Shown: positions 8,851 through 18,245 of the stretch, piece after piece
Layout of the letters: each line of letters begins with the position of its first letter
How positions within the stretch are numbered: position 1 is the stretch's first letter
Source: JBBIPZ01 sp037442505 [NCBI: Deltaproteobacteria bacterium]
Lineage (GTDB): Bacteria; CALINM01
Length of the DNA: 64,000 nucleotides
Assembly (NCBI GenBank): GCA_037442505.1
Contig: JBBIPZ010000001.1
Location: 116,468-180,467, forward strand
Reading direction: 5' to 3'
The notes under the pieces: generated by a model
What the model was told of the DNA's origin: nothing
Database searches by the model: none
Seen by the model: the letters and a program-made list of their open reading frames with translations, nothing else
Made by a program: the position numbers and the translations under genes

Positions 8851-10148
8851 AGATTATAAAATATGGGACAGAGGAGGCTTCAAGTTTTATAAGATGCCTG
8901 TTAAACAGATTGGCTTTCGATACACCGCAGGAGACAACTGTAAAATCAATTATATCAGATGTCAGGGAAAAGGGTGACGCTGCTATTCGGCATTACTTGG
9001 ATAAATTTGACAAGATTAACTTGGCGCCCAAAAACTTCGTCTTAACAGATAAAGAATGGAAAGAGGGTGCAAACAGATGCAGCAATGAAGTTAAAAAGAT
9101 AATCGACATAACAGCTGAAAGGCTGGAAGAGTTTTATCAGCGCACAACTTACAACTCATGGTTTTATTACGATAAATACAAAAATCTGCTCGGGAACAGG
9201 TTTTTACCCTTAAGCAGAGTACTTGTTTATGCCCCGGGTGGAAAGGCAACTTATCCATCTTCTGTTTTGATGGGTGCAGTACCGGCAAAAATTGCAGGTG
9301 TTGAAGAGGTTATTTTAACAACGCCTGAGAGACAGGATGGCATTTCACCTGCTGTTTTATATGCAGCTTTAAGGGCAGGTGTGAAAAAGGTTTATAGATT
9401 GGGTGGTGCACAGGCCATAGCTGGTTTTTCTTTTGGAACAGAGACACTGCCAAAGGTTGATAAGATCGTTGGTCCGGGCAATATTTTTGTCGCTACAGCA
9501 AAAAAACTACTTTATGGCGTGGTAGATATTGATATGGTTGCTGGTCCAAGTGAAGTACTTGTGATTTTTGATGGTTCTGCATCACTTGATTATGTTGCGT
9601 TTGATATGTTGTCGCAATTAGAACACGATGAACAGGCGGTAGCTCTCGCAGTAACAAACGATAACGCTTTGGCAACAAAGCTACAACAAATACTTGAAAA
9701 AAATGCTAAAAAAGCTAAAAGGTCAAAAATAATAGAAAAATCACTTGAAAATGCTGCGATTATTGTTGTTGACAATATTCTGACTGCTGTAGAAGTGGCA
9801 AACTCAGTAGCACCAGAACATCTGGAAATTATGACAGAACGCCCCATGGAACTTTTACCTTATATAAAAAATGCTGGGGCTGTTTTCCTTGGGAGTCAAA
9901 CACCAGAGGCGGTTGGTGATTATATAGCAGGTCCAAATCATGTTTTGCCTACCGGTGGAACGGCAAGATTCTTTTCGCCATTGGGCGTTGAAAGCTTTTT
10001 AAGAAGGATGAGCATAATATCATTTAGCGAGAAAGGTTTGCAAGCCTTAGGCGGATATGTTGCCAGCTTTGCAGATGAAGAAGGGCTTTTTGCTCACGGC
10101 GATTCTGTCAGAATGAGATTGAGAAAAGGAGGAAAGTTTGAGGATTAG
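8847..10148 (+). CDS. hisD: Histidinol dehydrogenase
   Basis: This zinc enzyme makes the two final NAD-dependent oxidations from histidinol to histidine. The 433 residues match the family. The signature region KIVGPGNIFVATAKK and the Zn/catalytic segment with EHDEQA, plus GPNHVLPTGG near the C-terminus, are present. The ATG overlaps the hisG stop by four bases, and the end overlaps the hisC start by 11 bases, showing strong translational coupling. Confidence 0.97.
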   Translation: MKIIKYGTEEASSFIRCLLNRLAFDTPQETTVKSIISDVREKGDAAIRHYLDKFDKINLAPKNFVLTDKEWKEGANRCSNEVKKIIDITAERLEEFYQRTTYNSWFYYDKYKNLLGNRFLPLSRVLVYAPGGKATYPSSVLMGAVPAKIAGVEEVILTTPERQDGISPAVLYAALRAGVKKVYRLGGAQAIAGFSFGTETLPKVDKIVGPGNIFVATAKKLLYGVVDIDMVAGPSEVLVIFDGSASLDYVAFDMLSQLEHDEQAVALAVTNDNALATKLQQILEKNAKKAKRSKIIEKSLENAAIIVVDNILTAVEVANSVAPEHLEIMTERPMELLPYIKNAGAVFLGSQTPEAVGDYIAGPNHVLPTGGTARFFSPLGVESFLRRMSIISFSEKGLQALGGYVASFADEEGLFAHGDSVRMRLRKGGKFED

Positions 10149-11193
10149 AGAAGAAGTTTTATCACTAAAGCCATACTTTATTGATGAAAAACAGGTAAAA
10201 TTTAAACTTGATGCAAATGAGAGTCCTTTTGACCTTTCAGAAGAAGACAAGAAGGCGTTGCTGGAAGAACTTGCAACAATACATACAAACCGCTATCCCG
10301 ATCCTTCAATCAAAATTATAAAAAACTTGATAGCTGAAAGAGAATGTGTTTCTAATAACGAGATAGTTTTTGGCAACGGTTCAGACGAACTGATATATAT
10401 GCTTTTAATGTGTCTAAAAGACAGGGCGAAAGTTATGTTTCCTCAGCCGGGATTTGCTATGTATAGTATTGGTGCGAAAATATTTGGAAAGCAATTAATT
10501 CCATACAATCTTGTGCCGCCTTATTATATGGTTAATGAAGAAGAGTTTTTAAATCTATTAAGCACAGAAAATCCCGATCTTGTGTTTGTTGCCAATCCAA
10601 ATAATCCAACAGGCAATATATTCCCTCCAGATTTATTAGTCGAGACGATGAAGGCTCACGAAGACACAATTTTCGTCTCTGATGAGGCGTATTATGATTA
10701 CGCTCAGTCTTCCATGATTTCTAATCTTTGCAATCATAAAAATTTATTAGTTATGAGGAGTTTTTCAAAGATAGGATTTGCGAGTATAAGGCTTGGCTAT
10801 CTTTTAGGAAAAGAACCGCTTATAGAGGCTGTGTCAAAGGTAAGACTTCCTTACAACATTAATAGCTATACTCAAAAAGTGGCGGAGTTTTTCCTTAAAA
10901 GAAATGACTTAGTAAAAAAACAAATTTCTGATATAATAGATGAACGAGAGAGAATTTTTAATGTTTTGACGGGGTTCAATATCTTTACACTTCCTTCTAA
11001 GGCAAACTTTCTGACCTTTAAAGTTGAAAAAAGTGGATTTTACAATTTTTTGCTTGATAATGGGGTGTTAATAAAGGATTTGTTTCATTCTTTTGGTATG
11101 AAAAACTTTTACAGAATGACTATCGGTAGAAAGGAAGAAAATAGCTTTTTTATTAAGCTTCTTACAAATTTTATTGAAGGGGCTGAGTTATGA
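10138..11193 (+). CDS. hisC: Histidinol-phosphate aminotransferase
   Basis: A PLP enzyme converting imidazole acetol phosphate to histidinol phosphate. It is 351 residues long. LDANESPF near the N-terminus, the NPNNPTGN segment, DEAYYDY and the PLP lysine in RSFSKIGFASIRLGY identify a class I/II HisC. It starts with TTG at 10138, supported by a perfect AGGAGG at 10127-10132 five bases ahead. It overlaps hisD by 11 bases and hisB by four. Confidence 0.95.
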   Translation: MRIREEVLSLKPYFIDEKQVKFKLDANESPFDLSEEDKKALLEELATIHTNRYPDPSIKIIKNLIAERECVSNNEIVFGNGSDELIYMLLMCLKDRAKVMFPQPGFAMYSIGAKIFGKQLIPYNLVPPYYMVNEEEFLNLLSTENPDLVFVANPNNPTGNIFPPDLLVETMKAHEDTIFVSDEAYYDYAQSSMISNLCNHKNLLVMRSFSKIGFASIRLGYLLGKEPLIEAVSKVRLPYNINSYTQKVAEFFLKRNDLVKKQISDIIDERERIFNVLTGFNIFTLPSKANFLTFKVEKSGFYNFLLDNGVLIKDLFHSFGMKNFYRMTIGRKEENSFFIKLLTNFIEGAEL

Positions 11194-11768
11194 TTGCTGA
11201 AATAAAACGTAAAACCAACGAAACAGATATAGCTGTTAAATTAGAGCTTAGAGGCAAAGGCAGTTCAAAGGTTGAAACGGGCATTCCATTTTTCGATCAT
11301 ATGCTTACACTCTTTGCTAAACACGGTTTTTTTAATTTAAAGATATCTGCCAGAGGCGACATTGATATTGATTTCCACCATACGGTTGAGGATGTAGGTA
11401 TTGCTCTGGGAATGGCATTTAAAAAGGCGTTAGGAGACGTAAAGAACATAAAGCGTTACGGTTTTTTTGCTGTTCCTATGGACGAAGCGTTTGCTGAGGC
11501 AGCTGTTGATATTTGTGGGCGTTCAAACTTTATATACAACGTTGAACTAAAAAAAGGGAAGGTGGGAGAGTTTGATACTGAGCTTGCCGAAGCCTTTTTT
11601 AAAGGTTTTGTTGACCAGAGTTTCATAACTTTGCACCTGTCTTTGAGATACGGTAAAAATATGCATCATTGTATAGAAGCAATATTTAAAGCCTTTGCGA
11701 GGGCTTTATCAATGGCAGTAGAAGAAGAAAAAAGATATGATATTCCTTCCACAAAAGGGGTTATATGA
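11190..11768 (+). CDS. hisB: Imidazoleglycerol-phosphate dehydratase
   Basis: Sixth step of histidine synthesis. The 192-residue monofunctional form has no phosphatase domain. The two family signatures with metal-binding histidines are visible: DFHHTVEDVGIALG and MHHCIEAIFKAFARAL. The GIPFFDHML motif near the N-terminus is also typical. ATG overlaps the hisC stop by four bases. No histidinol phosphatase gene is present in the window. Confidence 0.97.
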   Translation: MIAEIKRKTNETDIAVKLELRGKGSSKVETGIPFFDHMLTLFAKHGFFNLKISARGDIDIDFHHTVEDVGIALGMAFKKALGDVKNIKRYGFFAVPMDEAFAEAAVDICGRSNFIYNVELKKGKVGEFDTELAEAFFKGFVDQSFITLHLSLRYGKNMHHCIEAIFKAFARALSMAVEEEKRYDIPSTKGVI

Positions 11769-12403
11769 TAGCCATTGTAGATTATGGAATGGGAAATCTG
11801 GAAAGTGTTAGCAAAGCACTTAAACATCTGGGATTTGATGTTATTGTTACATCAAAGGTTGAAGATATTAAATCATCTGATGGTGTCATCCTGCCTGGGG
11901 TAGGTGCATTTCCCGACTGTATGGTAAATTTGGGAAAACTTGGATTAGTTGAAATTGTTAAAGATTCTGCTCTAAATAAGCCTTTTTTAGGAATCTGCCT
12001 TGGACTTCAGTTACTTTTCGAAGAAAGTGAGGAGTTTGGCAGGCATGAGGGATTGTCGATTTTTAAAGGCAGGGTAAAGAGGTTTAGAGATAATATGATG
12101 GTTGAAGGAGAGAGGCTAAAAATACCCCATATGGGATGGAATAGCATTAAAATTAAAAAGACTACACCATTTCTTGACGGCATAAATGATGGAAGTTATT
12201 TCTATTTTGTTCATTCGTATTATGTTGAAACAGATGATAGTTTGGTTGCGACGGAAACGTTTTATGGTGTAAACTTTGCTTCTTCGATAGCTAAAGATAA
12301 ACTGTTTGCCTGTCAATTTCATCCCGAAAAGAGCCAGAGACTGGGGTTAAAACTGCTTGAAAATTTTGGATTAATTACGAAAGGTGAAAAAAGATGCGAC
12401 TAA
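11765..12403 (+). CDS. hisH: Imidazole glycerol phosphate synthase, glutaminase subunit
   Basis: It supplies ammonia from glutamine to HisF. The class I glutamine amidotransferase has the nucleophile Cys in GICLGLQLLFE and the catalytic His/Glu in CQFHPEKS. It is 212 residues long and starts with IVDYGMGN. It overlaps hisB by four bases, and its end overlaps the start of a lipoprotein gene by 10 bases. HisH and its partner HisF are therefore split by two genes (lipoprotein and hisA). Confidence 0.97.
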   Translation: MIAIVDYGMGNLESVSKALKHLGFDVIVTSKVEDIKSSDGVILPGVGAFPDCMVNLGKLGLVEIVKDSALNKPFLGICLGLQLLFEESEEFGRHEGLSIFKGRVKRFRDNMMVEGERLKIPHMGWNSIKIKKTTPFLDGINDGSYFYFVHSYYVETDDSLVATETFYGVNFASSIAKDKLFACQFHPEKSQRLGLKLLENFGLITKGEKRCD

Positions 12404-13050
12404 GGTTTTTGATATTGACGATTTTTTTCAGCTTACTGGTTTCGTGCTTCTCTGCAAGTTATGATTTAGAAGAAAAGTTGGTTTGTCCTGCATTACCTCC
12501 AATCAAAAGGGTTGCGGTGATGCCTTTTTTCGTGCCTACAGGTGAGGAAATGGGCGTAGTTAAGGAGGGGAAGATTGACGGTATGGCTGCAGAAAAATTA
12601 GCTACATTTACTGAGAATAAACTTAAAGATTTTGGTTGTTTTGAAGTACTTTCCTGGGAAGAGGTGCTTTCCATTTTTCAAATGGATGATAAAGACAACC
12701 TGTTTCTAATAGACAGAAAGGATATGAAAAGTTTTGTTATAAATGCGGGGAAAAAAACAAATGCTGACGCTGTTCTTATTGGCTATGTCACAAAGTATTC
12801 AGAAAGAATAGGTGAAAAATATGGAGTTTCGAAGCCTGCTTCCGTTGGATTTGTGATGTTTTTGTTTTCGTCAAAAGATGGTTCGATTTTATGGACAGGC
12901 GCTTATAGGGAAACGCAAAGCGCCCTATCCGATAATCTTTTAAACATTAAGTTGTTTATGAAAAGGGGAATGAAGTGGCTAACGGCAGATGAAATTGCAA
13001 AATGGGGCGTTTCTGAAGTCCTTAAAAATTTTCCTGGACGTGTAAAATGA
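12394..13050 (+). CDS. Putative lipoprotein within the his operon
   Basis: A 218-residue protein with a lipoprotein-type leader (hydrophobic stretch then L-L-V-S-C, lipobox Cys at residue 18). The body begins with a beta-strand KRVAVMPFF typical of the CsgG/TolB-N-like/GNA1162-like periplasmic lipoprotein folds, followed by residues resembling an NADAVLIGYVTKY strand-helix region. It overlaps hisH by 10 bases and hisA by four, so it is translated as part of the his operon. Its role is unknown; nothing in it suggests histidine synthesis. Fold assignment is by eye and tentative. Confidence 0.75.
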   Translation: MRLRFLILTIFFSLLVSCFSASYDLEEKLVCPALPPIKRVAVMPFFVPTGEEMGVVKEGKIDGMAAEKLATFTENKLKDFGCFEVLSWEEVLSIFQMDDKDNLFLIDRKDMKSFVINAGKKTNADAVLIGYVTKYSERIGEKYGVSKPASVGFVMFLFSSKDGSILWTGAYRETQSALSDNLLNIKLFMKRGMKWLTADEIAKWGVSEVLKNFPGRVK

Positions 13051-13766
13051 TAGTGATACCAGCGATAGATCTGTTAAATGGCAAATGTGTAAGGCTAAAA
13101 CAGGGTAGCTATGATGATGTTACAGTTTATTCTGACAATCCCATTGATTTTGCAAAGAAGTTTGAAGACGATGGCGCCCGGCTCATACACATTGTTGATC
13201 TTAATGGTGCAAAAGACGGTTCGCCCGTTAACTTTAAGGTGATTGAAAAACTTGCAAGTTCTGTTGCTGTGCCGTTAGAAATAGGTGGCGGCATTAGAGA
13301 TGTCCAGACAGCCAGAAGATATTTTAATGCTGGCGTAAAGAGAATAATTATCGGAACGAAGGCTTGCGAATCACCTAACTTCATCAGAGAACTCAAGAAC
13401 AATGTTGAAGCTGAAATCGTGGCAGGAATAGATGCTAAAAACGGGAAGGTAGCGGTAAAAGGCTGGGTAGAAGTTACAGGTATCGATGCAAAAGAGTTGG
13501 CCATTTCAGTAGAAAAACAGGGTGCAGTTGCTATTATTTACACGGATATTGCAAAAGATGGAATGAGAACTGGCCCAAACATTGAGGCAACTCTGGAAAT
13601 AATTGATACTGTGAATATACCGGTTATTGCCTCTGGTGGTGTTTCTAACGAATCAGATATTTATGAGCTTGCAAAGCACCCTGTCTGGGGTGTGATTGTA
13701 GGTAAGGCGATTTACGAGGGCAACATTAATCTGAGAAATGTAATAAAAAGACTTGGTGAGGTATAG
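13047..13766 (+). CDS. hisA: Phosphoribosyl-formimino-AICAR-phosphate isomerase
   Basis: ProFAR isomerase, an (beta/alpha)8 barrel of 239 residues. The typical [15 protein letters not shown] start with a catalytic Asp, the GGGIRD phosphate-binding loop and [14 protein letters not shown] with the second catalytic Asp are visible. ATG overlaps the preceding lipoprotein stop by four bases. Its end abuts hisF, one base from the TTG start. Confidence 0.97.
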   Translation: MIVIPAIDLLNGKCVRLKQGSYDDVTVYSDNPIDFAKKFEDDGARLIHIVDLNGAKDGSPVNFKVIEKLASSVAVPLEIGGGIRDVQTARRYFNAGVKRIIIGTKACESPNFIRELKNNVEAEIVAGIDAKNGKVAVKGWVEVTGIDAKELAISVEKQGAVAIIYTDIAKDGMRTGPNIEATLEIIDTVNIPVIASGGVSNESDIYELAKHPVWGVIVGKAIYEGNINLRNVIKRLGEV

Positions 13767-13767
13767 T

Positions 13768-14535
13768 TTGGTTACTAAGCGCATTATACCGTGTCTTGAT
13801 GTCAAGGCAGGGCGGGTAGTTAAGGGAGTTAATTTTGTTCAGCTGGTTGATGCTGGAGATCCAGTGGAGGCAGCATACGCATATGATAAAGCCGGTGCAG
13901 ATGAACTTGTTTTTCTTGATATTACTGCATCATACGAGAACAGAGATATAATCATCGATGTTGTGAAAAAGACCGCTGCAAGGGCGTTTATGCCTCTTAC
14001 TGTAGGTGGTGGTGTTAGAACGATTGATGACGTAAAAAGACTTTTGAAGGCAGGGGCAGATAAGGTTTCTATCAATACGGCTGCAGTAAAACAGCCAGAA
14101 TTTGTAAAAGAATCTGCAAAGATTTTCGGAAGTCAATGTATAGTGGTTGCTATAGATGCAAAAAGAAAGATAAAAGATAGCAAGCTAACTTTTGAAGTAT
14201 ATACACATGGAGGAAGGAACGAGACTGGAATTGATGCAGTTTTATGGGCAAAAAGGATGGAGTCTTATGGTGCAGGAGAAATTTTGTTAACCAGCATGGA
14301 TAAAGACGGCACAAAAGAAGGTTATGATCTGGAGCTTACAAGGGTTATATCTGAAAATGTGGGAATTCCTGTCATTGCTTCTGGAGGTGCTGGAAGGCTG
14401 GAACATTTTTATGATGCTATTAATGAGGGTAAAGCCGATGCGGTCCTTGCTGCGTCACTTTTTCATTTTGGCATCATAACGATTGATGAGGTAAAAAAAT
14501 ACCTTTTAAGTAAAGGTGTAGGGGTAAGGATATGA
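13768..14535 (+). CDS. hisF: Imidazole glycerol phosphate synthase, cyclase subunit
   Basis: It closes the imidazole ring using ammonia from HisH and releases AICAR. The barrel protein has [12 protein letters not shown] with the first catalytic Asp, a GGGVRT phosphate loop and [12 protein letters not shown] with the second Asp. I chose TTG 13768 because GGTGAGG at 13755-13761 is a good ribosome site six bases ahead and the family begins with [12 protein letters not shown] 13753 would add five residues inside hisA. The length of 255 residues is typical. Confidence 0.95.
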   Translation: MVTKRIIPCLDVKAGRVVKGVNFVQLVDAGDPVEAAYAYDKAGADELVFLDITASYENRDIIIDVVKKTAARAFMPLTVGGGVRTIDDVKRLLKAGADKVSINTAAVKQPEFVKESAKIFGSQCIVVAIDAKRKIKDSKLTFEVYTHGGRNETGIDAVLWAKRMESYGAGEILLTSMDKDGTKEGYDLELTRVISENVGIPVIASGGAGRLEHFYDAINEGKADAVLAASLFHFGIITIDEVKKYLLSKGVGVRI

Positions 14536-14846
14536 TACTGAAAGATCTGGAAAATATTATAAGGGAACGAATAGAAAATGCTTCGCCAGAAGAGTCTTAT
14601 GTTGCACAACTTCACAAAAAGGGGGTAGAAAAGATACTAAAAAAAATTTTTGAAGAAGGATTGGAGCTTGCTCTGGCTGTTAGAGAAAAAAATAATAAAG
14701 CAGTTATATACGAAGCAGCCGATCTAATCTTTCACATCATGGTATTGCTTGGAGAGGAACAGGTTGAAATTGAAGATATATTTAGTGAGCTTGAACGAAG
14801 ATTTGGAAAATCAGGTATTGAAGAAAAAAAACAAAGAAAAAACTAA
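14532..14846 (+). CDS. hisE: Phosphoribosyl-ATP pyrophosphatase
   Basis: Hydrolyses phosphoribosyl-ATP to phosphoribosyl-AMP. A 104-residue stand-alone HisE of the MazG-like all-helical fold, with E-x-x-E residues ([13 protein letters not shown] and [13 protein letters not shown]) for Mg binding. The HisI cyclohydrolase, often fused to HisE, is missing here and must be elsewhere. ATG overlaps the hisF stop by four bases; it ends the his run. Confidence 0.93.
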   Translation: MILKDLENIIRERIENASPEESYVAQLHKKGVEKILKKIFEEGLELALAVREKNNKAVIYEAADLIFHIMVLLGEEQVEIEDIFSELERRFGKSGIEEKKQRKN

Positions 14847-14857
14847 AGGAGAGTTTT

Positions 14858-15355
14858 ATGAAAGTAGGAGAAAGAACAGTTGTAACAATGGACTATGAGT
14901 TAAGATATCCCGACGGAGAACTTATAGAATCCAGTATTGAAGCAAATCAGCCATTGGTTTTTGTTTATGGCAGGGGAGAGGTTTTACCAGCTATCGAGAA
15001 GGCGATTCTGGATAAAGAGGTTGGCGATCAGGTTAATGTAAAGCTATCCCCGGAAGAAGCTTATGGCAAGTGGGAAGAAGAAGGAATGGCAAGCATTCCC
15101 AAAAGCCAATTTCCTGTTGACATGGATATTGAAGAAGGAATGATGTTTATGATGGAGTCTGATAATGGCACACCTCAACCATTTACTGTTGTCAAGTTAG
15201 AGGGTGATGATGTAGTTGTTGATTTTAACCATCCGCTGGCAGGTCAGGAACTTGTTTTCGATTTATACATAAGGGATGTTAGAGAAGCTACACTTGAAGA
15301 ACTTGTTAAAACCGCACCTTCGTGTGGACCGGGTTGCGATAAAGGTTGTTGTTAA
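14858..15355 (+). CDS. FKBP-type peptidyl-prolyl isomerase, SlyD-like
   Basis: A 165-residue cytoplasmic chaperone/isomerase. FKBP half-domains flank an insert-in-flap (IF) domain, as in SlyD: the segment DGELIESS...QPLVFVYGRGEVLPAIEKA begins it and HPLAGQELVFDLYI closes it. The C-terminal tail C-G-P-G-C-D-K-G-C-C is a short metal-binding motif, in keeping with SlyD's nickel/zinc binding. AAAGGAG stands ahead of the ATG. It follows hisE by 11 bases but the function is unrelated. Confidence 0.92.
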   Translation: MKVGERTVVTMDYELRYPDGELIESSIEANQPLVFVYGRGEVLPAIEKAILDKEVGDQVNVKLSPEEAYGKWEEEGMASIPKSQFPVDMDIEEGMMFMMESDNGTPQPFTVVKLEGDDVVVDFNHPLAGQELVFDLYIRDVREATLEELVKTAPSCGPGCDKGCC

Positions 15356-15366
15356 ATTAGCAGATT

Positions 15367-15777
15367 ATGCGTAAAATTTTGGTTTCTAAATATATGTCTC
15401 GATGCATGGGCTGTTTATCGTGTATGTTTGCCTGTGCAAGAAGGGTAAGAGGCAGCGTAAATATTCTAAAATCAGCAATAAGAATAAGGACAAAGGGTGG
15501 CTTTTCAAGTGGCGCAATGACATCGACGCATTGTGTAGGTTGTGATGAGCCCCCATGCATTGCTTCTTGCCCTAAAGGGGCATTACAGAAACGAGAGTAC
15601 GGTGGCATAAAGCTAAATAAAGAGTTATGTGATAGTTGTAAAAACTGTCTTTCTGGATGTCCATTAGATGCGATTTTTTGGGACGATGAACAAAAGTTGC
15701 CCATTTTTTGTATTCATTGTGGCAACTGTGTTAAGTTTTGCCCGCATAATTGTTTGGTGATTGAAGAGATGAAATGA
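15367..15777 (+). CDS. Polyferredoxin with four [4Fe-4S] motifs
   Basis: A 136-residue protein of the HycB/DmsB type. Four cysteine groups are visible: C-x2-C-x2-C-x3-C near residue 15, C-x2-C-x4-C-x3-C near 57, and two more C-x2-C-x2-C-x3-C groups at about 84-94 and 116-126. Together these could carry four [4Fe-4S] clusters. It overlaps the AOR gene by four bases and most likely is its electron acceptor. No signal peptide is seen, so it is cytoplasmic. Confidence 0.92.
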   Translation: MRKILVSKYMSRCMGCLSCMFACARRVRGSVNILKSAIRIRTKGGFSSGAMTSTHCVGCDEPPCIASCPKGALQKREYGGIKLNKELCDSCKNCLSGCPLDAIFWDDEQKLPIFCIHCGNCVKFCPHNCLVIEEMK

Positions 15778-17519
15778 GAGTACTGTATATAAATCTAACA
15801 GAAGCTACGTCAGTTTTAAAAAACAGAGAAGATTTAAAAAGTTATCTTGGTGGTACCGGGCTTGCATCAGCTTTGATGCTTGAACAGGTTGTTATTAATA
15901 AGCCTCCTCTCTCTGAAGAACAACCGATTGTGATAGCAAAAGGTTTCTTAACGCCTTATTTTCCAGTTGCTACAAAGAGTGTAGCGGTATTCTATTCTCC
16001 ATTGACAAAAAGTCTTGGTGAAAGCCATGCTGGTGGAAGACTTGCCCTTGCTATGAGCCTTGCGGGAATTGATGCCATAGTTGTTAGCGGTAAGAGCGAA
16101 AAACCTGTTTATCTTGTGATAAAAGACGATACTGTTGTTTTTAAGAATGCTACGCATCTTAAAGGCATGTATGCTACTGCTACCGCTACATATATAAGAG
16201 AAAAAGAGAAAGATGCCGGTCTGAGGAGTATATTAAGGATTGGCCCTGCGGGAGAAGAACAAACGGCATTTTCTATGGTAGTTGTGGATACATACCGACA
16301 TTTCGGCAGATTGGGTTTGGGTGCCCTGTTCGGGTCGAAAAACCTTAAAGCAATTTTGATTTCTGGAACAGGCAAAGGATACAAACAGTTTCCACAAGAG
16401 AGTGGTTATAAAAATTTTTTTGAAGAGCTTCATCAAAAAACAACATCACAAATGATGAGAAAGTATCATGAATACGGTACGGCTTTAAATGTTCTCCCAC
16501 TAAATGAGATGGGAGGACTTCCTACAGAGAATCTAAAAAAAACTAATTTTGACTATGCAGAGGATATCTCCGGAGAAACGTTTGCTGAAAATGTATTGAC
16601 GCGAAAATTTGCCTGTTCAGGTTGCCCTGTTGGTTGTATTCATATAGCAACAATCAGACGCAAATTTGCCCCAGAGCAGGAGTGGGAGAGAATAGATGTT
16701 TCTTATGATTACGAGTTGATTTATTCATTAGGTGCTTTGCTGGGAATCAGGGACTGCTATGGTGTCCTGTCGTTGATAGAAAAGGTAGAAGAGCTTGGTA
16801 TTGATGCCATTTATGCTGGAGTTTTACTTGCGTGGCTGACTGAAGCTTATGAAAAAAAAGTTATCAGTAATCACGAACTGGAGGGAATAAAGCCGGAATT
16901 TGGCAATGCCGATATTTACTGTACTTTATTAGAAAAGATAACTTATTCAGAAAATAGCTTTTATCAAACTGCAAGGTCTGGGCTGACAGCTTTATGTGAT
17001 TTATACGGTGGACATGACTTCGCACTACTTGTTAACAAAAATGCGATGGCGGGTTATCATACAGGGTATGCAAACCTTCTGGGACAGCATTTAGTTGGTA
17101 TTAGAAACGCCCATACTGATAATGCCGGTTACGCCATAGATCAGGAGAATATCAGTTACACACCTATGGAACTAATCGACAAACTGTATGAAGAAGAGGT
17201 GTTCAGGTCATTTTTCAACTGCACTGGACTTTGTCTTTTTGTCAGAAAAATATATGATTTCGATACGTTACTTAAGGCTTCAAATCTGGTAGGTGTCAAT
17301 CTCACAGAAAAGGATATTTTTGAAATAGGCGAAAAGATTTATTTGAAAAAGCTAATTTTTAAGCTAAAATGTGGGTTTAGTATTGATGACTACAAAATTC
17401 CTGTGCGTTTTTTTGAAACGACGGCAGGAAGAAAAAGGCTGTCTGAAGATTTTGTTAATAAGGCTAAAGATTACTTTGCTCAAAAGATAAAAGACAAAGT
17501 TAGCAAAGGTGAACTATAA
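15774..17519 (+). CDS. Aldehyde:ferredoxin oxidoreductase family protein
   Basis: A tungsten (or molybdenum) pterin enzyme oxidising aldehydes to acids with transfer to ferredoxin. It is 581 residues, near the family norm of ~600. The N-terminal domain has the GGTGLA and GRLGLGALFGSKNLKAI pterin-binding patterns. The [4Fe-4S] cysteines are in ACSGCPVGC (C-x2-C-x3-C), with a fourth in NCTGLC near residue 485. The overlap with the upstream ferredoxin supports an AOR-ferredoxin pair. Subfamily (AOR, FOR, BamB-like, or a carboxylate reductase) cannot be settled by eye. Confidence 0.92.
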   Translation: MRVLYINLTEATSVLKNREDLKSYLGGTGLASALMLEQVVINKPPLSEEQPIVIAKGFLTPYFPVATKSVAVFYSPLTKSLGESHAGGRLALAMSLAGIDAIVVSGKSEKPVYLVIKDDTVVFKNATHLKGMYATATATYIREKEKDAGLRSILRIGPAGEEQTAFSMVVVDTYRHFGRLGLGALFGSKNLKAILISGTGKGYKQFPQESGYKNFFEELHQKTTSQMMRKYHEYGTALNVLPLNEMGGLPTENLKKTNFDYAEDISGETFAENVLTRKFACSGCPVGCIHIATIRRKFAPEQEWERIDVSYDYELIYSLGALLGIRDCYGVLSLIEKVEELGIDAIYAGVLLAWLTEAYEKKVISNHELEGIKPEFGNADIYCTLLEKITYSENSFYQTARSGLTALCDLYGGHDFALLVNKNAMAGYHTGYANLLGQHLVGIRNAHTDNAGYAIDQENISYTPMELIDKLYEEEVFRSFFNCTGLCLFVRKIYDFDTLLKASNLVGVNLTEKDIFEIGEKIYLKKLIFKLKCGFSIDDYKIPVRFFETTAGRKRLSEDFVNKAKDYFAQKIKDKVSKGEL

Positions 17520-18245
17520 ATGAGTGTGCTTATTATTACACCTACTTACAACGAGATTGATAATATAAAAAAACTTATTCCTGTTTTGCTTTCGTTAAGG
17601 GAAGATATTCATGTTCTTGTTGTAGATGACAACTCACCTGATGGAACAGGTGATTATGTAGAAAATCTTTCTAAAGAAAACAGTAGAGTATATGTTTATA
17701 AGCGTGCAGGGAAAATGGGATTGGGGAGTGCATACATAGAAGGATTTAAGTGGGCTTTAAAACATCCAATAAAGTTCGATTATATAGTCCAGATGGACGC
17801 TGACTTTAGTCATGAACCAGCAAAAATCCTCGAGTTTCTTGAACAATTAATGACATATGACGTAGTCGTTGGGTCTCGTTATCTAAATGGCGTTTCTGTC
17901 GTTAACTGGCCTATAAAAAGATTGATACTTAGTTATTTTGCAAACTGGTATGCAAGAACACTTTCTGGAATGAAAATCAGGGACTGCACTGGGGGTTTTC
18001 GTGCATATAGAAGGGTGGTTTTAGAGAAGTTTCCTTTTGACTATGTTACTTCTGATGGTTATGCGTTTCAGATAGAGATGAATTATTACTGTCAAAAGTT
18101 AGGCTTCAGCATGACAGAAGTACCAATAATATTTGTTGATAGGCATGCAGGCACATCCAAACTCTCAAGAAAAATAGTTTATGAAGCTGTCTTTAAAGTT
18201 TTGTTTTTATTTTTTGACAGATGTTGTAATATAAAAAAGGTATGA
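17520..18245 (+). CDS. Polyprenol-phosphate sugar transferase (DPM1-like, GT2)
   Basis: A 241-residue family 2 glycosyltransferase of the dolichol-phosphate mannosyltransferase type. It starts with ITPTYNEIDNI, has VVDDNSPDGTG for nucleotide-sugar binding, QMDADFSHEP with the DxD motif, and the DCTGGFRAYRR segment characteristic of DPM1-like enzymes. It lacks a C-terminal membrane domain. It abuts AOR and overlaps a small membrane protein by four bases, which could anchor or assist it (inference). Likely makes a lipid-linked sugar donor for envelope glycans. Confidence 0.88.
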   Translation: MSVLIITPTYNEIDNIKKLIPVLLSLREDIHVLVVDDNSPDGTGDYVENLSKENSRVYVYKRAGKMGLGSAYIEGFKWALKHPIKFDYIVQMDADFSHEPAKILEFLEQLMTYDVVVGSRYLNGVSVVNWPIKRLILSYFANWYARTLSGMKIRDCTGGFRAYRRVVLEKFPFDYVTSDGYAFQIEMNYYCQKLGFSMTEVPIIFVDRHAGTSKLSRKIVYEAVFKVLFLFFDRCCNIKKV

